64,000 bases of DNA from Rhodococcus sp. 14-2483-1-2 (GTDB lineage Bacteria; Actinomycetota; Actinomycetes; Mycobacteriales; Mycobacteriaceae), in the NCBI RefSeq assembly GCF_002259405.1, contig NZ_NPFW01000022.1:1-64000 (forward strand). Direction: 5' to 3'. Shown here piece by piece: positions 1 to 11,861 of this stretch. Each line of letters starts with the position of its first letter. The stretch's first letter is position 1. The position numbers and the translations under genes are program-made. The notes beneath the pieces were generated by a model. It saw only the letters and a list, made by a program, of their open reading frames with translations, was not told where the DNA came from and searched no databases.

Positions 1-46
1 TAACCGATGCAGGTGACTGGTACTAATAGGCCGAGGACTTACCACA
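1..46 (+). rRNA. 23S ribosomal RNA, 3' end (partial)
   Basis: The window opens inside the 3' end of a 23S rRNA. The universally conserved GGTACTAAT stretch is at 19-27 and is followed by about 20 bases, as in other bacterial 23S genes, so the mature end falls near 45-47. The 5' part lies outside the window. A 5S gene follows on the same strand, so this is the tail of an rRNA operon. The end point is estimated by analogy with E. coli. Confidence 0.9.
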
Positions 47-125
47 AAGAAGCTACGCGTCCACTGTGCAATATCTGAAACAACACACGAGTTGTTCAGT
101 TACACAATCGAATACACGAATCCGC

Positions 126-145
126 CACCCATATATGTGTGGGTG
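126..145 (+). other. Hairpin in the 23S-5S spacer
   Basis: CACCCA (126-131) pairs with TGGGTG (140-145) around an AT-rich 8-nt loop, in the roughly 130-nt spacer between 23S and 5S. It may be an rRNA-processing structure. No coding sequence is supported in the spacer. Confidence 0.35.
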
Positions 146-175
146 ACAGGTTCGCTCGTGACACTGTTTCGCAGA

Positions 176-294
176 GTTACGGCGGCCATAGCGGAGGGGA
201 AACGCCCGGTCCCATTCCGAACCCGGAAGCTAAGCCCTCCAGCGCCGATGGTACTGCACTCGACAGGGTGTGGGAGAGTAGGACACCGCCGAAC
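176..294 (+). rRNA. 5S ribosomal RNA
   Basis: The sequence has the typical actinobacterial 5S layout: a 5' strand GTTACGGCGG, the internal CCCGGTCCCATTCCGAACC segment, AAGCTAAGCC, and a 3' strand CCGCCGAAC that closes the terminal helix. The length of about 119 nt fits the family. It lies some 130 nt after the 23S end and immediately before a strong terminator, so it is the last gene of the rRNA operon. Exact ends may be off by one or two bases. Confidence 0.95.
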
Positions 295-306
295 ACCCGT
301 TGTAAG

Positions 307-337
307 AAGGGGACCCACTTGGTGGGTCCCCTTTTTG
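307..337 (+). terminator. Rho-independent terminator of the rRNA operon
   Basis: AAGGGGACCCAC (307-318) pairs with GTGGGTCCCCTT (322-333) around a 3-nt loop, giving a 12-bp perfect stem followed by a run of T. This is a strong intrinsic terminator. It separates the rRNA operon from the protein gene that starts 30 bases downstream. Confidence 0.93.
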
Positions 338-366
338 CGTTTGTACCGAAATCCGAAAGGACGCCC

Positions 367-1248
367 GTGTCGGAAGACAACAACGATCGTCGCCCCTCCC
401 GAGGGGACGGCGGCAACCGCCCGAGCGAGTCCCGAGACCGCAACCCCCGCGCTCAGGACCGCCGCGGCGACCCGCGTCGTTCGGACGGTCCGCCCCGCAG
501 GCGTGGCGGTGAGGGCGGGTTCTCCGGAGACCGGCGCGGAAACAGCGCACCGTCCGACCGTCGACCGCCGCGTCCCGATGAGCCGGATCTGCCCGACGAG
601 GTCGAAGCAGGCCAGCTCGAACCAGCAGTGCGTCGAGATCTGTTGAGCTTGGACAAGAACAACGCAACTGCCGTCGCACGTCACCTCGTGATGACCAGCA
701 GGCTGCTCGACGACGATCCGCAGTTGGCGCTGCTGCACGCGCGCGCGGCTCGTCAGCGCGCCGGCCGCATCGCCGTGGTCCGTGAGACCGCGGGTATCGC
801 GGCGTACCACGCCGGTGAGTGGGCCGAAGCACTGTCCGAGCTTCGCGCCGCCCGACGGATGGCAGGCGGACCGGGCCTCATCGCTGTGATGGCCGACTGC
901 GAGCGCGGACTCGGACGTCCAGAGCGCGCTATCGAGCTCGGTCGCAGCGACGAGGCTCGCGAGTTGACCGGCGAGGAAGCGTCGGAGCTTCGGATCGTCG
1001 TGGCAGGTGCCCGAATGGATCTGAACCAGTACGACCAGGCCGTGGTCACGCTGCAGACCCCTGATCTCGACGCGTCGCGCTCCGGCACTGCTGCTGCTCG
1101 GCTCTTCTACGTCTACGCCGATGCGCTGGTTGCGGCGGGTCGCGTCGACGAAGGTGTGAAGTGGTTCCTCAATGCCGCTGCAGCCGACGTCGATGGTGAG
1201 ACCGACGCAGAAGAGCGGGTCGAGGAGCTGTCCGGAGGCGGTCAGTGA
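367..1248 (+). CDS. TPR-like repeat protein (Rv1691-like)
   Basis: This 293-residue protein starts at GTG 367, with a GAAAGG ribosome-binding site just before it. The reading frame stays open further upstream through the 5S gene, so the longer start is rejected. Residues 1 to about 80 are low complexity, rich in Arg, Asp, Gly and Pro, and probably disordered. The rest is Ala- and Leu-rich helical repeat of tetratricopeptide type, usually a protein-binding scaffold. Its position before the HAD phosphatase and tlyA matches M. tuberculosis Rv1691, a conserved hypothetical. The stop overlaps the next start by four bases. The partner and biological role are unknown. Confidence 0.85.
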   Translation: MSEDNNDRRPSRGDGGNRPSESRDRNPRAQDRRGDPRRSDGPPRRRGGEGGFSGDRRGNSAPSDRRPPRPDEPDLPDEVEAGQLEPAVRRDLLSLDKNNATAVARHLVMTSRLLDDDPQLALLHARAARQRAGRIAVVRETAGIAAYHAGEWAEALSELRAARRMAGGPGLIAVMADCERGLGRPERAIELGRSDEARELTGEEASELRIVVAGARMDLNQYDQAVVTLQTPDLDASRSGTAAARLFYVYADALVAAGRVDEGVKWFLNAAAADVDGETDAEERVEELSGGGQ

Positions 1249-2234
1249 CGGTGCTGCGTGATCTCCACGATGTTCTGCTGCTCGATCTCGACGGCACCGT
1301 CTATGCCGGCAAGGATCCCATTCCCGGTGCAGTGGAAGCACTGTCGGGTGGTTCGGAGAAGCAGTACTTCGTCACCAACAACGCCAGTCGAGCCCCCGAG
1401 GACGTTGCCGAACATCTGCGTGGTCTCGGGTTCGACACCACAGCAGAGTTCGTCGTCACCAGTTCCGAGGCCGGCGCCCGCGTGTTGGCGGGCAAGTTGG
1501 ACCAAGGTTCCCGCGTGCTCGTCGTCGGCACCGACGCATTGGCGAACGAGATCACCAAGGTAGGACTGGTGCCGGTCCGCTCTGCCGACGACGATCCGGT
1601 CGCAGTGGTGCAGGGTCACTCGGTCGATACAGGCTGGAAGATGCTGGCCGAGGCAGTCCTCGCCATTCGTGCGGGTGCGCTGTGGGTGGCCACGAACATC
1701 GATGCCACCCTGCCGACCGAGCGAGGACTCGTTCTGGGCAACGGCTCGATGGTCGCAGCGGTGCGCAACGCCACCGAGATCGAGCCGATCGTGGCGGGCA
1801 AGCCGGCCGCCCCGATCATGCACGACGCCATCGAGCGCAGCGGAGCACGCTCGGCACTGGTCGTAGGAGACAGACTAGACACCGACATCGCTGGAGCGAA
1901 CGAAATCGACCTTCCGTCGCTGCTGGTTCTGACCGGCGTCAGTACCGCTGCCGAGTTGTTGCGTGCTCCTCGGCGTCTGCAGCCCACTCATATCGGCGCC
2001 GATCTCGGAGTCCTGAACGAGGACGAGACGGCGTCGAGGGTCGGTAGCAAGACCGGTTGGACGGTCGGCATCGAGAACGAGGTGCTTTCGGTGCAGTACA
2101 GCGGAGACGGTGCGCCGGATGCGTTCGAGGGTGCGCTCGCCACACTGCACGTCGCCTGGTCCGGCTCGGCCTTCTCGGACGTTCGCTTCGAGGGTGATCG
2201 GCTCGGCGATCTGCGTTCCCTGCTCGGGTGCTGA
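1245..2234 (+). CDS. HAD-IIA family sugar/glycerol-phosphate phosphatase (Rv1692-like)
   Basis: A 329-residue haloacid-dehalogenase-family phosphatase. Motif I DLDGTVY is at residues 14-20, with the nucleophile Asp14 and Asp16. Motif II VTNNAS, a lysine in AGKPAAP and motif IV GDRLDTD follow in order. The last 80-90 residues form a C-terminal extension, as in the tuberculosis orthologue Rv1692, which has been characterised as a glycerol-3-phosphate phosphatase. Dephosphorylation of a small phosphometabolite in the cytosol is therefore likely, and the exact substrate is inferred. GTG 1245 overlaps the upstream stop (GTGA), which indicates translational coupling. Confidence 0.88.
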   Translation: MTVLRDLHDVLLLDLDGTVYAGKDPIPGAVEALSGGSEKQYFVTNNASRAPEDVAEHLRGLGFDTTAEFVVTSSEAGARVLAGKLDQGSRVLVVGTDALANEITKVGLVPVRSADDDPVAVVQGHSVDTGWKMLAEAVLAIRAGALWVATNIDATLPTERGLVLGNGSMVAAVRNATEIEPIVAGKPAAPIMHDAIERSGARSALVVGDRLDTDIAGANEIDLPSLLVLTGVSTAAELLRAPRRLQPTHIGADLGVLNEDETASRVGSKTGWTVGIENEVLSVQYSGDGAPDAFEGALATLHVAWSGSAFSDVRFEGDRLGDLRSLLGC

Positions 2235-2308
2235 CACAGCATTCGACAGCACCGTTCGGAGAGCGGCGATCGGGCGTTCGTCGGACCCATCCGATAGCGT
2301 GAGAGGCG

Positions 2309-2551
2309 ATGAGCGCGTCTATTCCACTACCAGGACAGCACCGGCCGAGCGGTGCCGGCGATGAGTCGTCGGCTGATCCGGACACTGTTCGCACCGAAGT
2401 GTCCTCGCTGCTGAATCAGCTCACCATCGAGTCGACGGACGATGGGGAATCCGAGGCTGTGGACTCCGACGCCCTTGCGCGCGACGCGAGTCTGCTCGAC
2501 CGCGCGCACGAGGTACTCGTGCGCGCCCTGACCACCGTCGACAAGACCTGA
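2309..2551 (+). CDS. Small conserved hypothetical protein (Rv1693-like)
   Basis: An acidic 80-residue protein between the HAD phosphatase and tlyA. ATG 2309 is preceded by GAGAGG at a good distance, and the stop lies one base before the tlyA start. M. tuberculosis has a short hypothetical (Rv1693) at the same place. The N-terminal half is low complexity. The C-terminal half looks helical, with a repeated ALARDASLLDRAHEVL pattern that could form a coiled coil. The function is unknown. Its conserved place suggests a real gene rather than a chance frame. Confidence 0.75.
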   Translation: MSASIPLPGQHRPSGAGDESSADPDTVRTEVSSLLNQLTIESTDDGESEAVDSDALARDASLLDRAHEVLVRALTTVDKT

Positions 2552-2552
2552 C

Positions 2553-3374
2553 GTGGCTCGTCGCGCACGTGTCGACGCCGAGCTGGTTCGTCGTGGACTC
2601 GCCCGATCTCGCGAGCACGCTTCCGAGTTGATCGAAGCAGGCCGGGTGAAGATCGCAGGGACCGTGGCCTCGAAGCCCGCGACCGCGGTGGAGCCGGGCA
2701 CACCGTTGCTGGTGGCCGAAGAAGACAACGAGGTCTCGTGGGCCTCCCGCGGTGCCCACAAGTTGCTCGGTGCCCTCGACGCATTCGAGCCGCTGGGTCT
2801 GACCGTCGAGCAGGCTCGTTGTCTGGACGCCGGTGCATCCACCGGAGGGTTCACCGACGTTCTACTCAGTCGAGGCGTGCGTGAAGTGGTTGCCGTCGAC
2901 GTGGGTTACGGGCAGCTGGTGTGGCGCCTGCAATCCGACGACCGCGTTCATGTCATCGATCGCACCAACGTTCGGTCGATCGACGCCGAGACGATCGGCG
3001 GACCGGTGGACGTGATCGTCGCAGATCTGTCGTTCATCTCGTTGAAGCTCGTTCTTCCCGCTTTCGTTGCATGCGCGAAGCCGGGTACCGACATGGTGTT
3101 GATGGTCAAGCCGCAGTTCGAGGTCGGCAAGGATCGCGTGGGTTCCGGTGGTGTGGTGCGAGATCCCGCGCTGAGAGCCGAGGCCGTCGAGGATGTGGCC
3201 AATGCGGCCGTCGCGTCGAATCTCACGGTGCAGGCGGTAGCGGCAAGCCCACTGCCGGGGCCGTCGGGCAATGTCGAGTACTTTTTGTGGCTGAGGGCAG
3301 GTGCAGGCGAGGATTCGCCACGCGCCGACATCACGGAACTCGTCCGGCTCGCGATCGAGGAAGGACCACAGTGA
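2553..3374 (+). CDS. tlyA: TlyA 16S/23S rRNA (cytidine-2'-O)-methyltransferase
   Basis: This 273-residue enzyme methylates 2'-OH groups of cytidines in both ribosomal subunits. In mycobacteria its loss gives capreomycin resistance. An N-terminal S4 RNA-binding domain covers about residues 3-65. A Rossmann methyltransferase domain follows, with [10 protein letters not shown] at 91-100 as the SAM site. The family's K-D-K-E catalytic set is visible as K70, D158 (VADLSF), K186 (MVKPQF) and E242 (VEYFLW). Length and order match Rv1694. The GTG start lies one base after the preceding stop, and the end overlaps nadK. Confidence 0.96.
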   Translation: MARRARVDAELVRRGLARSREHASELIEAGRVKIAGTVASKPATAVEPGTPLLVAEEDNEVSWASRGAHKLLGALDAFEPLGLTVEQARCLDAGASTGGFTDVLLSRGVREVVAVDVGYGQLVWRLQSDDRVHVIDRTNVRSIDAETIGGPVDVIVADLSFISLKLVLPAFVACAKPGTDMVLMVKPQFEVGKDRVGSGGVVRDPALRAEAVEDVANAAVASNLTVQAVAASPLPGPSGNVEYFLWLRAGAGEDSPRADITELVRLAIEEGPQ

Positions 3375-4336
3375 CTCCGTCCCACGCAGCACCGGAACGG
3401 GAGTCGACTCGAGAAATTCTTCTCGTCGCCCATCCTGGTCGACCGGACATCGCCGAAACCGCGCGTCGCGTGGGCAAGGTGTTCGACGAAGCGGGCATCT
3501 GCCTTCGCGTGCTCGTGGACGAGGTCGAGCCGTCGAAGATCGAAGCCTCCGACACCGAGGAACACGACCACGTATTCGTCGCGGACATGAAGCTCAACGT
3601 CGTCGAGTTCGGACCGGACGCAGCCGCCGGCTGCGAGATGGTCCTCGTGCTCGGCGGTGACGGGACCTTCCTGCGCGCAGCCGAACTCGCGCAAGCGGCC
3701 TCGATTCCGGTGCTCGGCATCAACCTCGGCCACGTCGGATTCCTGGCCGAGGCCGAAGCCGACCATCTCGAAGGTGCCCTGGCCCGCGTCATCGCCGGGG
3801 ACTACCGCATCGAGCAACGCATGACGTTGGACATTGCGATTCGCGTCGGCGACCAGGTGGTCGATCGTGGCTGGGCATTGAACGAAGCCAGCATCGAGAA
3901 CGGGTCGAGGCTCGGAGTGCTCGAGGTCGTACTCGAAGTCGACGGACGACCGGTGTCCGCATTCGGGTGCGACGGCGTCCTCATCTCCACACCGACGGGC
4001 TCGACGGCCTACGCGTTCTCGGCCGGTGGGCCTGTGGTCTGGCCGGAACTCGAAGCGATATTGGTCATTCCGAGCAACGCACACGCGTTGTTCGCGCGGC
4101 CGCTCGTCACCAGCCCCGAGTCGATCATCGCGGTCGAAATCGATGCCGGCGGACACGCAGGATTCGTATTCTGCGACGGCAGGCGCACATTGAGCCTGCC
4201 GGCAGGTGCTCGCGTCGAGGTGGTGCGGGGAGCGTCACCGATCAAGTGGGTTCGACTCGATTCGGCACCGTTCGCCGATCGCATGGTCAAGAAATTCGAA
4301 CTGCCCGTGACCGGGTGGCGGGGGAGAGCGAGGTAG
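3371..4336 (+). CDS. nadK: NAD kinase
   Basis: A 321-residue kinase that phosphorylates NAD to NADP with ATP or polyphosphate, the only route to NADP in the cell. The signature GGDGT begins at residue 95 with catalytic D97. The NE pair is at 171-172 and TPTGSTAY at 207-214. GTG 3371 is chosen because it forms the GTGA overlap with the tlyA stop. A longer open frame upstream runs through tlyA and is not used. The order tlyA-nadK-recN is conserved in mycobacteria. Confidence 0.95.
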   Translation: MTPSHAAPERESTREILLVAHPGRPDIAETARRVGKVFDEAGICLRVLVDEVEPSKIEASDTEEHDHVFVADMKLNVVEFGPDAAAGCEMVLVLGGDGTFLRAAELAQAASIPVLGINLGHVGFLAEAEADHLEGALARVIAGDYRIEQRMTLDIAIRVGDQVVDRGWALNEASIENGSRLGVLEVVLEVDGRPVSAFGCDGVLISTPTGSTAYAFSAGGPVVWPELEAILVIPSNAHALFARPLVTSPESIIAVEIDAGGHAGFVFCDGRRTLSLPAGARVEVVRGASPIKWVRLDSAPFADRMVKKFELPVTGWRGRAR

Positions 4337-4338
4337 GG

Positions 4339-6108
4339 ATGCTCGAAGAGATTCGGATCGACAGCCTCGGAGTCATTTCCGGTGCCAGCGCACAATTTCA
4401 CGAGGGGCTGACCGTACTCACCGGCGAAACGGGTGCCGGTAAGACCATGGTGGTCACCAGTCTGCACCTGTTGTCGGGTGCCCGCGCCGACGCAGGCCGG
4501 GTTCGGCTCGGCGCGCAGCGTGCCGTGGTCGAGGGGCGATTCAGCACCGACACCGCGTCGGAGCAGGTGATCGACGACGTCGACAAGGTGCTCGAGTCCT
4601 CGGGAGGTCAACGGGACGAGGACAATTCGATCATCGCCGTGCGAACCGTCAACTCGGACGGTCGTTCTCGTGCGCACCTCGGTGGGCGCAGTGTCCCCGC
4701 ATCGGTGCTGTCGAACTTCACCGACTCGTTGCTGACGGTCCACGGTCAGAACGATCAGCTGCGTCTGCTGCGTCCCGATCAGCAACTCGGCGCGCTGGAC
4801 AGATTCGCGGGGGATGCGGTGGCGTCCCTGGTTTCGAAGTACCGCACCGCGCGCAAGACGTGGCTCGACGCGCGCAACGAGCTGATCGACCGCACCGAAC
4901 GCAGCCGCGAGTTGGCGCAGGAAGCCGATCGGCTGCAGTTCGGCCTGCAGGAGATCGACTCTCTGGCACCGGAGCCGGGTGAGGATCGCTCCGTGGCCGA
5001 GGATGTGCGTCGGCTGGGCGATCTCGATTCGCTGCGTGAGACCGCGGAAGGTGCTTCGGCAGCACTCGTCGGGAGTACCGAGGAGGCGTCGGACACGGCG
5101 TCCGCGCTGTATCTGCTGGGTGAGGCTCGCTCTCGCCTCGAACATGCCGAGGACGCAGCACTGACCGAGCTGTTGCCGCGACTGAACGACGCGATGGCGA
5201 TCGTGGGCGACATCGGGGCAGACCTCACCTCGTACTTGACGGATCTGCCGTCCGATCCGGGTGCCCTCGACACGATCCTGAACCGGCAGGCCGAGTTGAA
5301 GTCGTTGACGCGCAAGTACGCCGCCGATGTCGACGGCGTCATCGCCTGGGCGGAAGACGCCCGCGAGCGACTCTCGCACATCGACACCTCGGCCGATGCG
5401 CTCGCCGAGTTGAGCGCCAAGGTCGACGCGGCTGCGATCGACGTCGCGGCGGCTGCGTCGAAGCTCAGTGCGGCTCGAGCGAAGGCAGCCGTGAAGCTCT
5501 CGAAAGCGGTCAGCGTCGAGCTGGCGGGCCTGGCGATGGGAAAAGCCAAGCTGCAGATCGATGTTCGCGCACTTCCCGCCGGACCGTCCGACACTGCCCC
5601 GATCGTCGTCGACGGCACCGAACTGCATGCGGGCAGCAGCGGCGTCGACGAGGTCGAGTTTCGTCTGTCCGCGCACGACGGTGCCCAGGCTCTTCCGATC
5701 AGCAAGAGTGCGTCGGGCGGTGAGCTGTCGCGGGTGATGTTGGCGCTCGAAGTGGTGCTGGCGGGCTCGGACAAGGGCGCGACGATGGTCTTCGACGAGG
5801 TCGACGCCGGAGTGGGTGGTCGCGCGGCCGTCGAGGTCGGGCGTCGACTCGGCCGGTTGGCGCGCACGCACCAGGTCATCGTGGTCACCCACTTGCCGCA
5901 GGTTGCAGCATTCGCCGATACACACCTGGTGGTCGACAAGACCGATGCGAAGAAGGGCGCGGCGAACAGTGGGGTTCGGACGCTGTCTTCGTCGGAACGC
6001 GTCGTCGAGCTCGCGAGAATGCTCGCGGGTCTGGACGACACGGAGACCGGTCGCGCGCATGCCGAGGAGCTGCTGGCCACCGCAAATGCGGATAGAGCCG
6101 CCTTGTAA
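4339..6108 (+). CDS. recN: DNA repair protein RecN
   Basis: A 589-residue SMC-like ATPase involved in double-strand-break repair. Walker A GETGAGKT is at 29-36, the ABC signature SGGELSR at 459-465, and Walker B MVFDE at 483-487. Between them lies a long Ala/Glu/Arg-rich coiled-coil arm. ATG 4339 sits two bases after the nadK stop, with a GGTAGG site before it. Length is normal for the family. It is probably co-transcribed with nadK. Confidence 0.95.
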   Translation: MLEEIRIDSLGVISGASAQFHEGLTVLTGETGAGKTMVVTSLHLLSGARADAGRVRLGAQRAVVEGRFSTDTASEQVIDDVDKVLESSGGQRDEDNSIIAVRTVNSDGRSRAHLGGRSVPASVLSNFTDSLLTVHGQNDQLRLLRPDQQLGALDRFAGDAVASLVSKYRTARKTWLDARNELIDRTERSRELAQEADRLQFGLQEIDSLAPEPGEDRSVAEDVRRLGDLDSLRETAEGASAALVGSTEEASDTASALYLLGEARSRLEHAEDAALTELLPRLNDAMAIVGDIGADLTSYLTDLPSDPGALDTILNRQAELKSLTRKYAADVDGVIAWAEDARERLSHIDTSADALAELSAKVDAAAIDVAAAASKLSAARAKAAVKLSKAVSVELAGLAMGKAKLQIDVRALPAGPSDTAPIVVDGTELHAGSSGVDEVEFRLSAHDGAQALPISKSASGGELSRVMLALEVVLAGSDKGATMVFDEVDAGVGGRAAVEVGRRLGRLARTHQVIVVTHLPQVAAFADTHLVVDKTDAKKGAANSGVRTLSSSERVVELARMLAGLDDTETGRAHAEELLATANADRAAL

Positions 6109-6183
6109 CTTTTGGTGCTGATGTGATCAGTGTGGTAGTTGTTTCGGCGCGCCTCCGTCGTCGGGCGTGTCGATCGGGTCATC

Positions 6184-7377
6184 ATGGTTCCCATGAAGAT
6201 GCCGGCTCTGCTGTCACGTAGTCAGGATTCGCTGCCCGGAATCACCGGTATCGCGCGAGTCGATCGCAACACGGCCAAGCTCCTCAAACGGGTCGGCCCC
6301 GGTGACATCGTCGTGCTCGACGAGCTCGACCTGGACCGCCTGACCGCCGATGCGCTCGTCGAGGCAGGGGTGCTCGCGGTCGTCAACGCGTCCCCCTCGA
6401 TCTCCGGGCGCTACCCGAACCTGGGCCCCGAGGCCATCGTGGCCAACGGGATCACCTTGATCGACTCGGCCGGCACCGAGATCTTCAAGAAGATCAAGGA
6501 TGGCACCAAGATTCGCCTCAACGACGGCGGTGTCTACACCGGCGATCGGCGCCTCGCGAAGGGTGACGAGCAGAGCGAAGCCGAGATCTCGGACAAGATG
6601 ATCGAGGCCAAGACGGGTCTGGTCGACCATCTGGAAGCGTTCTCGGGCAACACGATCGAGTTCATCCGAACCGAGAGCCCGTTGCTCATCGACGGCGTCG
6701 GAGTGCCGGACATCGACATCGATCTCAAGGGTCGTCATGTGGTGATCGTGGCCGACGGTCCCGGGCACGCCGAGGATCTGAAGAACCTCAAGCCGTTCAT
6801 CAAGGAGTACTCGCCCGTCATCATCGGAGTCGGCGCGGGTGCCGACACCGCGATGAAGGCGGGGCATCGCCCTGATCTCATCGTCGGGGATCCCGAGGAC
6901 GTCACTGCGCAGACGCTCAAATGCGGTGCCGAGGTGGTACTTCCGGCAGATTCCGACGGACACGCGCAGGGCCTCGAACGCATTCAGGATCTGGGTATCG
7001 GTGCCATGACGTTCCCGGCCACCGGTGCCGCTGCCGATCTCGCGCTGCTGTTGGCCGATCATCACGGGGCCTCGCTCATCGTGTCGGTCGGTAGCCCGGC
7101 CAGCCTGGACGAGTTCTTCGATCGCGGTCGACGCAACACGAACCCGGCCGCATTCATGACACGTCTGAAGGTCGGGGCCAAGCTGGTCGACGCCAAAGCT
7201 GTGGCGACGCTGTATCGCAGCCGTGTGTCCGGCGGTGCGATCGCTCTGTTGATTCTGGCGGCGCTCGTCGCCGTCATCGTGGCGTTGGCCGTGTCCAACA
7301 TCGGCGGCGAATCGTTGGATTGGGCAATCGATCTGTGGAACCGGTTCGCCCTGTGGTTCCAGGGGTTGCTTTCGTGA
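6184..7377 (+). CDS. steA: SteA, cytokinetic-ring protein (Rv1697-like)
   Basis: This 397-residue protein belongs to the SteA family, which in Corynebacterium acts with SteB at the septum to control daughter-cell separation. The large N-terminal part is soluble and resembles thiamin-pyrophosphokinase-like folds, with GVGAGADT and DLIVGDPEDV segments. A single membrane helix lies near residues 353-376, followed by a short tail. Among in-frame starts, ATG 6184 has a GGG-rich site 5-6 bases upstream. ATG 6193 and 6199 are alternatives, and a TTG at 6139 is less likely. The stop overlaps steB. Confidence 0.87.
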   Translation: MVPMKMPALLSRSQDSLPGITGIARVDRNTAKLLKRVGPGDIVVLDELDLDRLTADALVEAGVLAVVNASPSISGRYPNLGPEAIVANGITLIDSAGTEIFKKIKDGTKIRLNDGGVYTGDRRLAKGDEQSEAEISDKMIEAKTGLVDHLEAFSGNTIEFIRTESPLLIDGVGVPDIDIDLKGRHVVIVADGPGHAEDLKNLKPFIKEYSPVIIGVGAGADTAMKAGHRPDLIVGDPEDVTAQTLKCGAEVVLPADSDGHAQGLERIQDLGIGAMTFPATGAAADLALLLADHHGASLIVSVGSPASLDEFFDRGRRNTNPAAFMTRLKVGAKLVDAKAVATLYRSRVSGGAIALLILAALVAVIVALAVSNIGGESLDWAIDLWNRFALWFQGLLS

Positions 7378-8321
7378 TTTCGCTTCGCCAACATGCCATT
7401 TCGCTGGCAGCGGTCTTCGTGGCACTGGCCATCGGCATCGTGCTCGGTTCGGGTCTGCTCTCGAGCGGACTGGTATCGGGCCTTCGAGACGACAAGACCG
7501 GTCTCGAAACTCAGGTGGACGATCTGCAGGCGACCAACAATCAGCTCGGTGAGCAGCTCAACTCGGCCGACGGCTTCGACGCTGCGGTATCGGGCCGGGT
7601 TCTACGGGACACGTTGGTCGATCGCAGCGTCGTGGTCATCACCACCCCGGATGCCGACCCCGGCGACGTGGACGGAGTCACACGGTCGATCGGAGCCTCG
7701 GGTGCCACCGTCACCGGCCGGGTGTCGCTGACCGATTCGTTCGTCTCCGCTGCGAACGGGGACGATCTCCGTACGCGCCTGACCAACGTCATTCCGGCCG
7801 GCGTGCAGTTGCGCACCGGCGCCGTGGACCAGGGCAGCCTCGCCGGAGACCTGCTGGGTTCGGTGCTGCTACTCAACGCCGAGACGGCTCAGCCACAGTC
7901 GACTCCCGAGGAGCTGTCACTGGCGCTGGAGACGCTGCGTAGCGGCGGGTTCATCGCCTACGACAACGGTGCCGTCGCGCCCGCTCAATTGGCTGTGGTC
8001 GTCACCGGTTCCGGTACCTCGGACGTGGAGGACGGCAATCGCGGTGCCATCGTCGCGCGGTTCGCGGGCGCTCTCGACTCGCGTGGTGCTGGCGCGGTAC
8101 TGGCCGGCCGGTCCGGCGCTGCAGAGGGCAACGGTTCCATCGCTGTGGTGCGCGCCGATTCGGCGCTGTCGTCCGCTCTCAGCACGGTCGACAACGTCGA
8201 CCGTGAAGCAGGACGGATCACCACTGTTCTCGCCTTGGCGGAGCAGCTGGACGGGGCGTCGGGCCGCTACGGCACCGGAGCCAACGCGAACGCCGTGACC
8301 GTCGGAGCGCCGGCGAGCTGA
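7374..8321 (+). CDS. steB: SteB / MctB-family single-span protein (Rv1698-like)
   Basis: A 315-residue protein with one N-terminal membrane helix (about residues 6-28), a heptad-like coiled-coil stretch after it (to about residue 65), and a large extracytoplasmic domain. The family member in M. tuberculosis (Rv1698, MctB) was described as a copper-related outer-membrane protein. The Corynebacterium member SteB partners SteA in cell separation. The GTGA overlap with steA and conserved pairing favour the septation role here. I see no obvious copper-binding Met or Cys cluster. The GTG start at 7374 is set by that overlap. Confidence 0.85.
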   Translation: MISLRQHAISLAAVFVALAIGIVLGSGLLSSGLVSGLRDDKTGLETQVDDLQATNNQLGEQLNSADGFDAAVSGRVLRDTLVDRSVVVITTPDADPGDVDGVTRSIGASGATVTGRVSLTDSFVSAANGDDLRTRLTNVIPAGVQLRTGAVDQGSLAGDLLGSVLLLNAETAQPQSTPEELSLALETLRSGGFIAYDNGAVAPAQLAVVVTGSGTSDVEDGNRGAIVARFAGALDSRGAGAVLAGRSGAAEGNGSIAVVRADSALSSALSTVDNVDREAGRITTVLALAEQLDGASGRYGTGANANAVTVGAPAS

Positions 8322-8354
8322 TCGTCGTCGGAACGCGCGTGTCGTTGGCGGTGA

Positions 8355-10831
<2,477 letters not shown>

Positions 10832-10836
10832 CCACC

Positions 10837-11751
10837 GTGATCGGCCAGCAGATTCAGACGTACCTCGACCATCTGGTGGTCGAGCGCGGGTCGGCACCGA
10901 ACACGGTGTCGTCCTACCGTCGCGATCTGGTGCGCTACGAGCGGTTCCTCAGCGGCTACGGCATCACCGATCTGGCGAAGGTCGCCGACAACGACATCAC
11001 CGAGTTCGTGCTCTATCTGCGGCGCGGTGACGACGATTTCCCGGCTCTCGCAGCGAGTTCGGCTGCCCGGACGTTGATCGCGGTGCGGGGTCTGCACCGA
11101 TTCGCGCTCGCGGAGGGCATGGTCGAGCGCAACGTGGCGAGCGAGGTCAAGCCGCCCCAACCGGCGAAGCGACTACCGAAGTCGCTCCCCGTCGACCAGG
11201 TGGTGGCGTTGCTCGAATCGGCGTCCGTTGCCGGTCCCGATGCCCCGCGCGGTCTGCGGGATCGGGCCCTGTTGGAACTGCTGTATTCGACCGGGGCTCG
11301 TATTTCCGAGGCAGTGGGGCTCGACGTCGACGACATCGACACCGAGGCCCGCTCGGTGCTGTTACGCGGCAAAGGTGGCAAGCACCGCATCGTCCCGGTG
11401 GGGCGGCCCGCGATCGAGGCCGTCGACGCCTACCTGGTGCGCGGCCGGCCGGGGCTGGTCTCGCGCTCCGATCCTGCGCTGTTCCTCAACGTCCGGGGCG
11501 GCAGGTTGTCTCGGCAGAGCGCGTGGCAGGTGTTGCAGGATTCGGCCGTGCGGGCCGGGATCACCGCGGGGGTCTCACCGCACGTCCTGCGGCATTCGTT
11601 CGCTACTCATCTGCTCGACGGCGGTGCCGATGTCCGCGTCGTGCAGGAGCTGTTGGGGCACGCTTCGGTGACGACGACGCAGATCTACACCCTCGTCACC
11701 GTCAACACGCTGCGCGAAGTGTGGGCCGGCGCGCATCCGCGGGCGAGGTAG
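10837..11751 (+). CDS. xerD: Site-specific tyrosine recombinase XerD
   Basis: A 304-residue recombinase that, with XerC, resolves chromosome dimers at dif. An N-terminal SAM-like DNA-binding domain covers about residues 1-90. The catalytic set is complete: R155 (TGARISE), a lysine in GKGGKHR, H249 and R252 (HVLRH), H275 (LLGHAS) and Y284. GTG 10837 lies five bases after the Nudix stop; the open frame further upstream overlaps that gene and is rejected. Normal length and housekeeping context argue against a phage integrase. Confidence 0.93.
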   Translation: MIGQQIQTYLDHLVVERGSAPNTVSSYRRDLVRYERFLSGYGITDLAKVADNDITEFVLYLRRGDDDFPALAASSAARTLIAVRGLHRFALAEGMVERNVASEVKPPQPAKRLPKSLPVDQVVALLESASVAGPDAPRGLRDRALLELLYSTGARISEAVGLDVDDIDTEARSVLLRGKGGKHRIVPVGRPAIEAVDAYLVRGRPGLVSRSDPALFLNVRGGRLSRQSAWQVLQDSAVRAGITAGVSPHVLRHSFATHLLDGGADVRVVQELLGHASVTTTQIYTLVTVNTLREVWAGAHPRAR

Positions 11752-11861
11752 CACGAGCCCCGCGGCCGTGTGTCAGCGTGTCCGATGACGTTGCCGGCGC
11801 ACCAAGCGGTAGCGTTTGCCAGATCTACTCGAAGACGAACGGGACAGGGGAGCGCTGGAAC

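Noticed and set aside
139..366. Upstream extension of the TPR-like gene through the 5S rRNA
   Set aside because: It would overlap a 5S gene and its terminator. A GTG with a good ribosome-binding site follows at 367.
4009..6060. 683-codon open frame on the minus strand opposite recN
   Set aside because: It lies wholly antisense to a clear RecN. Its translation has no domain and is Arg/His/Gln-rich as expected from the reverse frame of G+C-rich codons.
10837..11751. Phage or integrative-element integrase
   Set aside because: The protein is a normal-length XerD in its conserved housekeeping place, with no attachment repeats or element genes around it.
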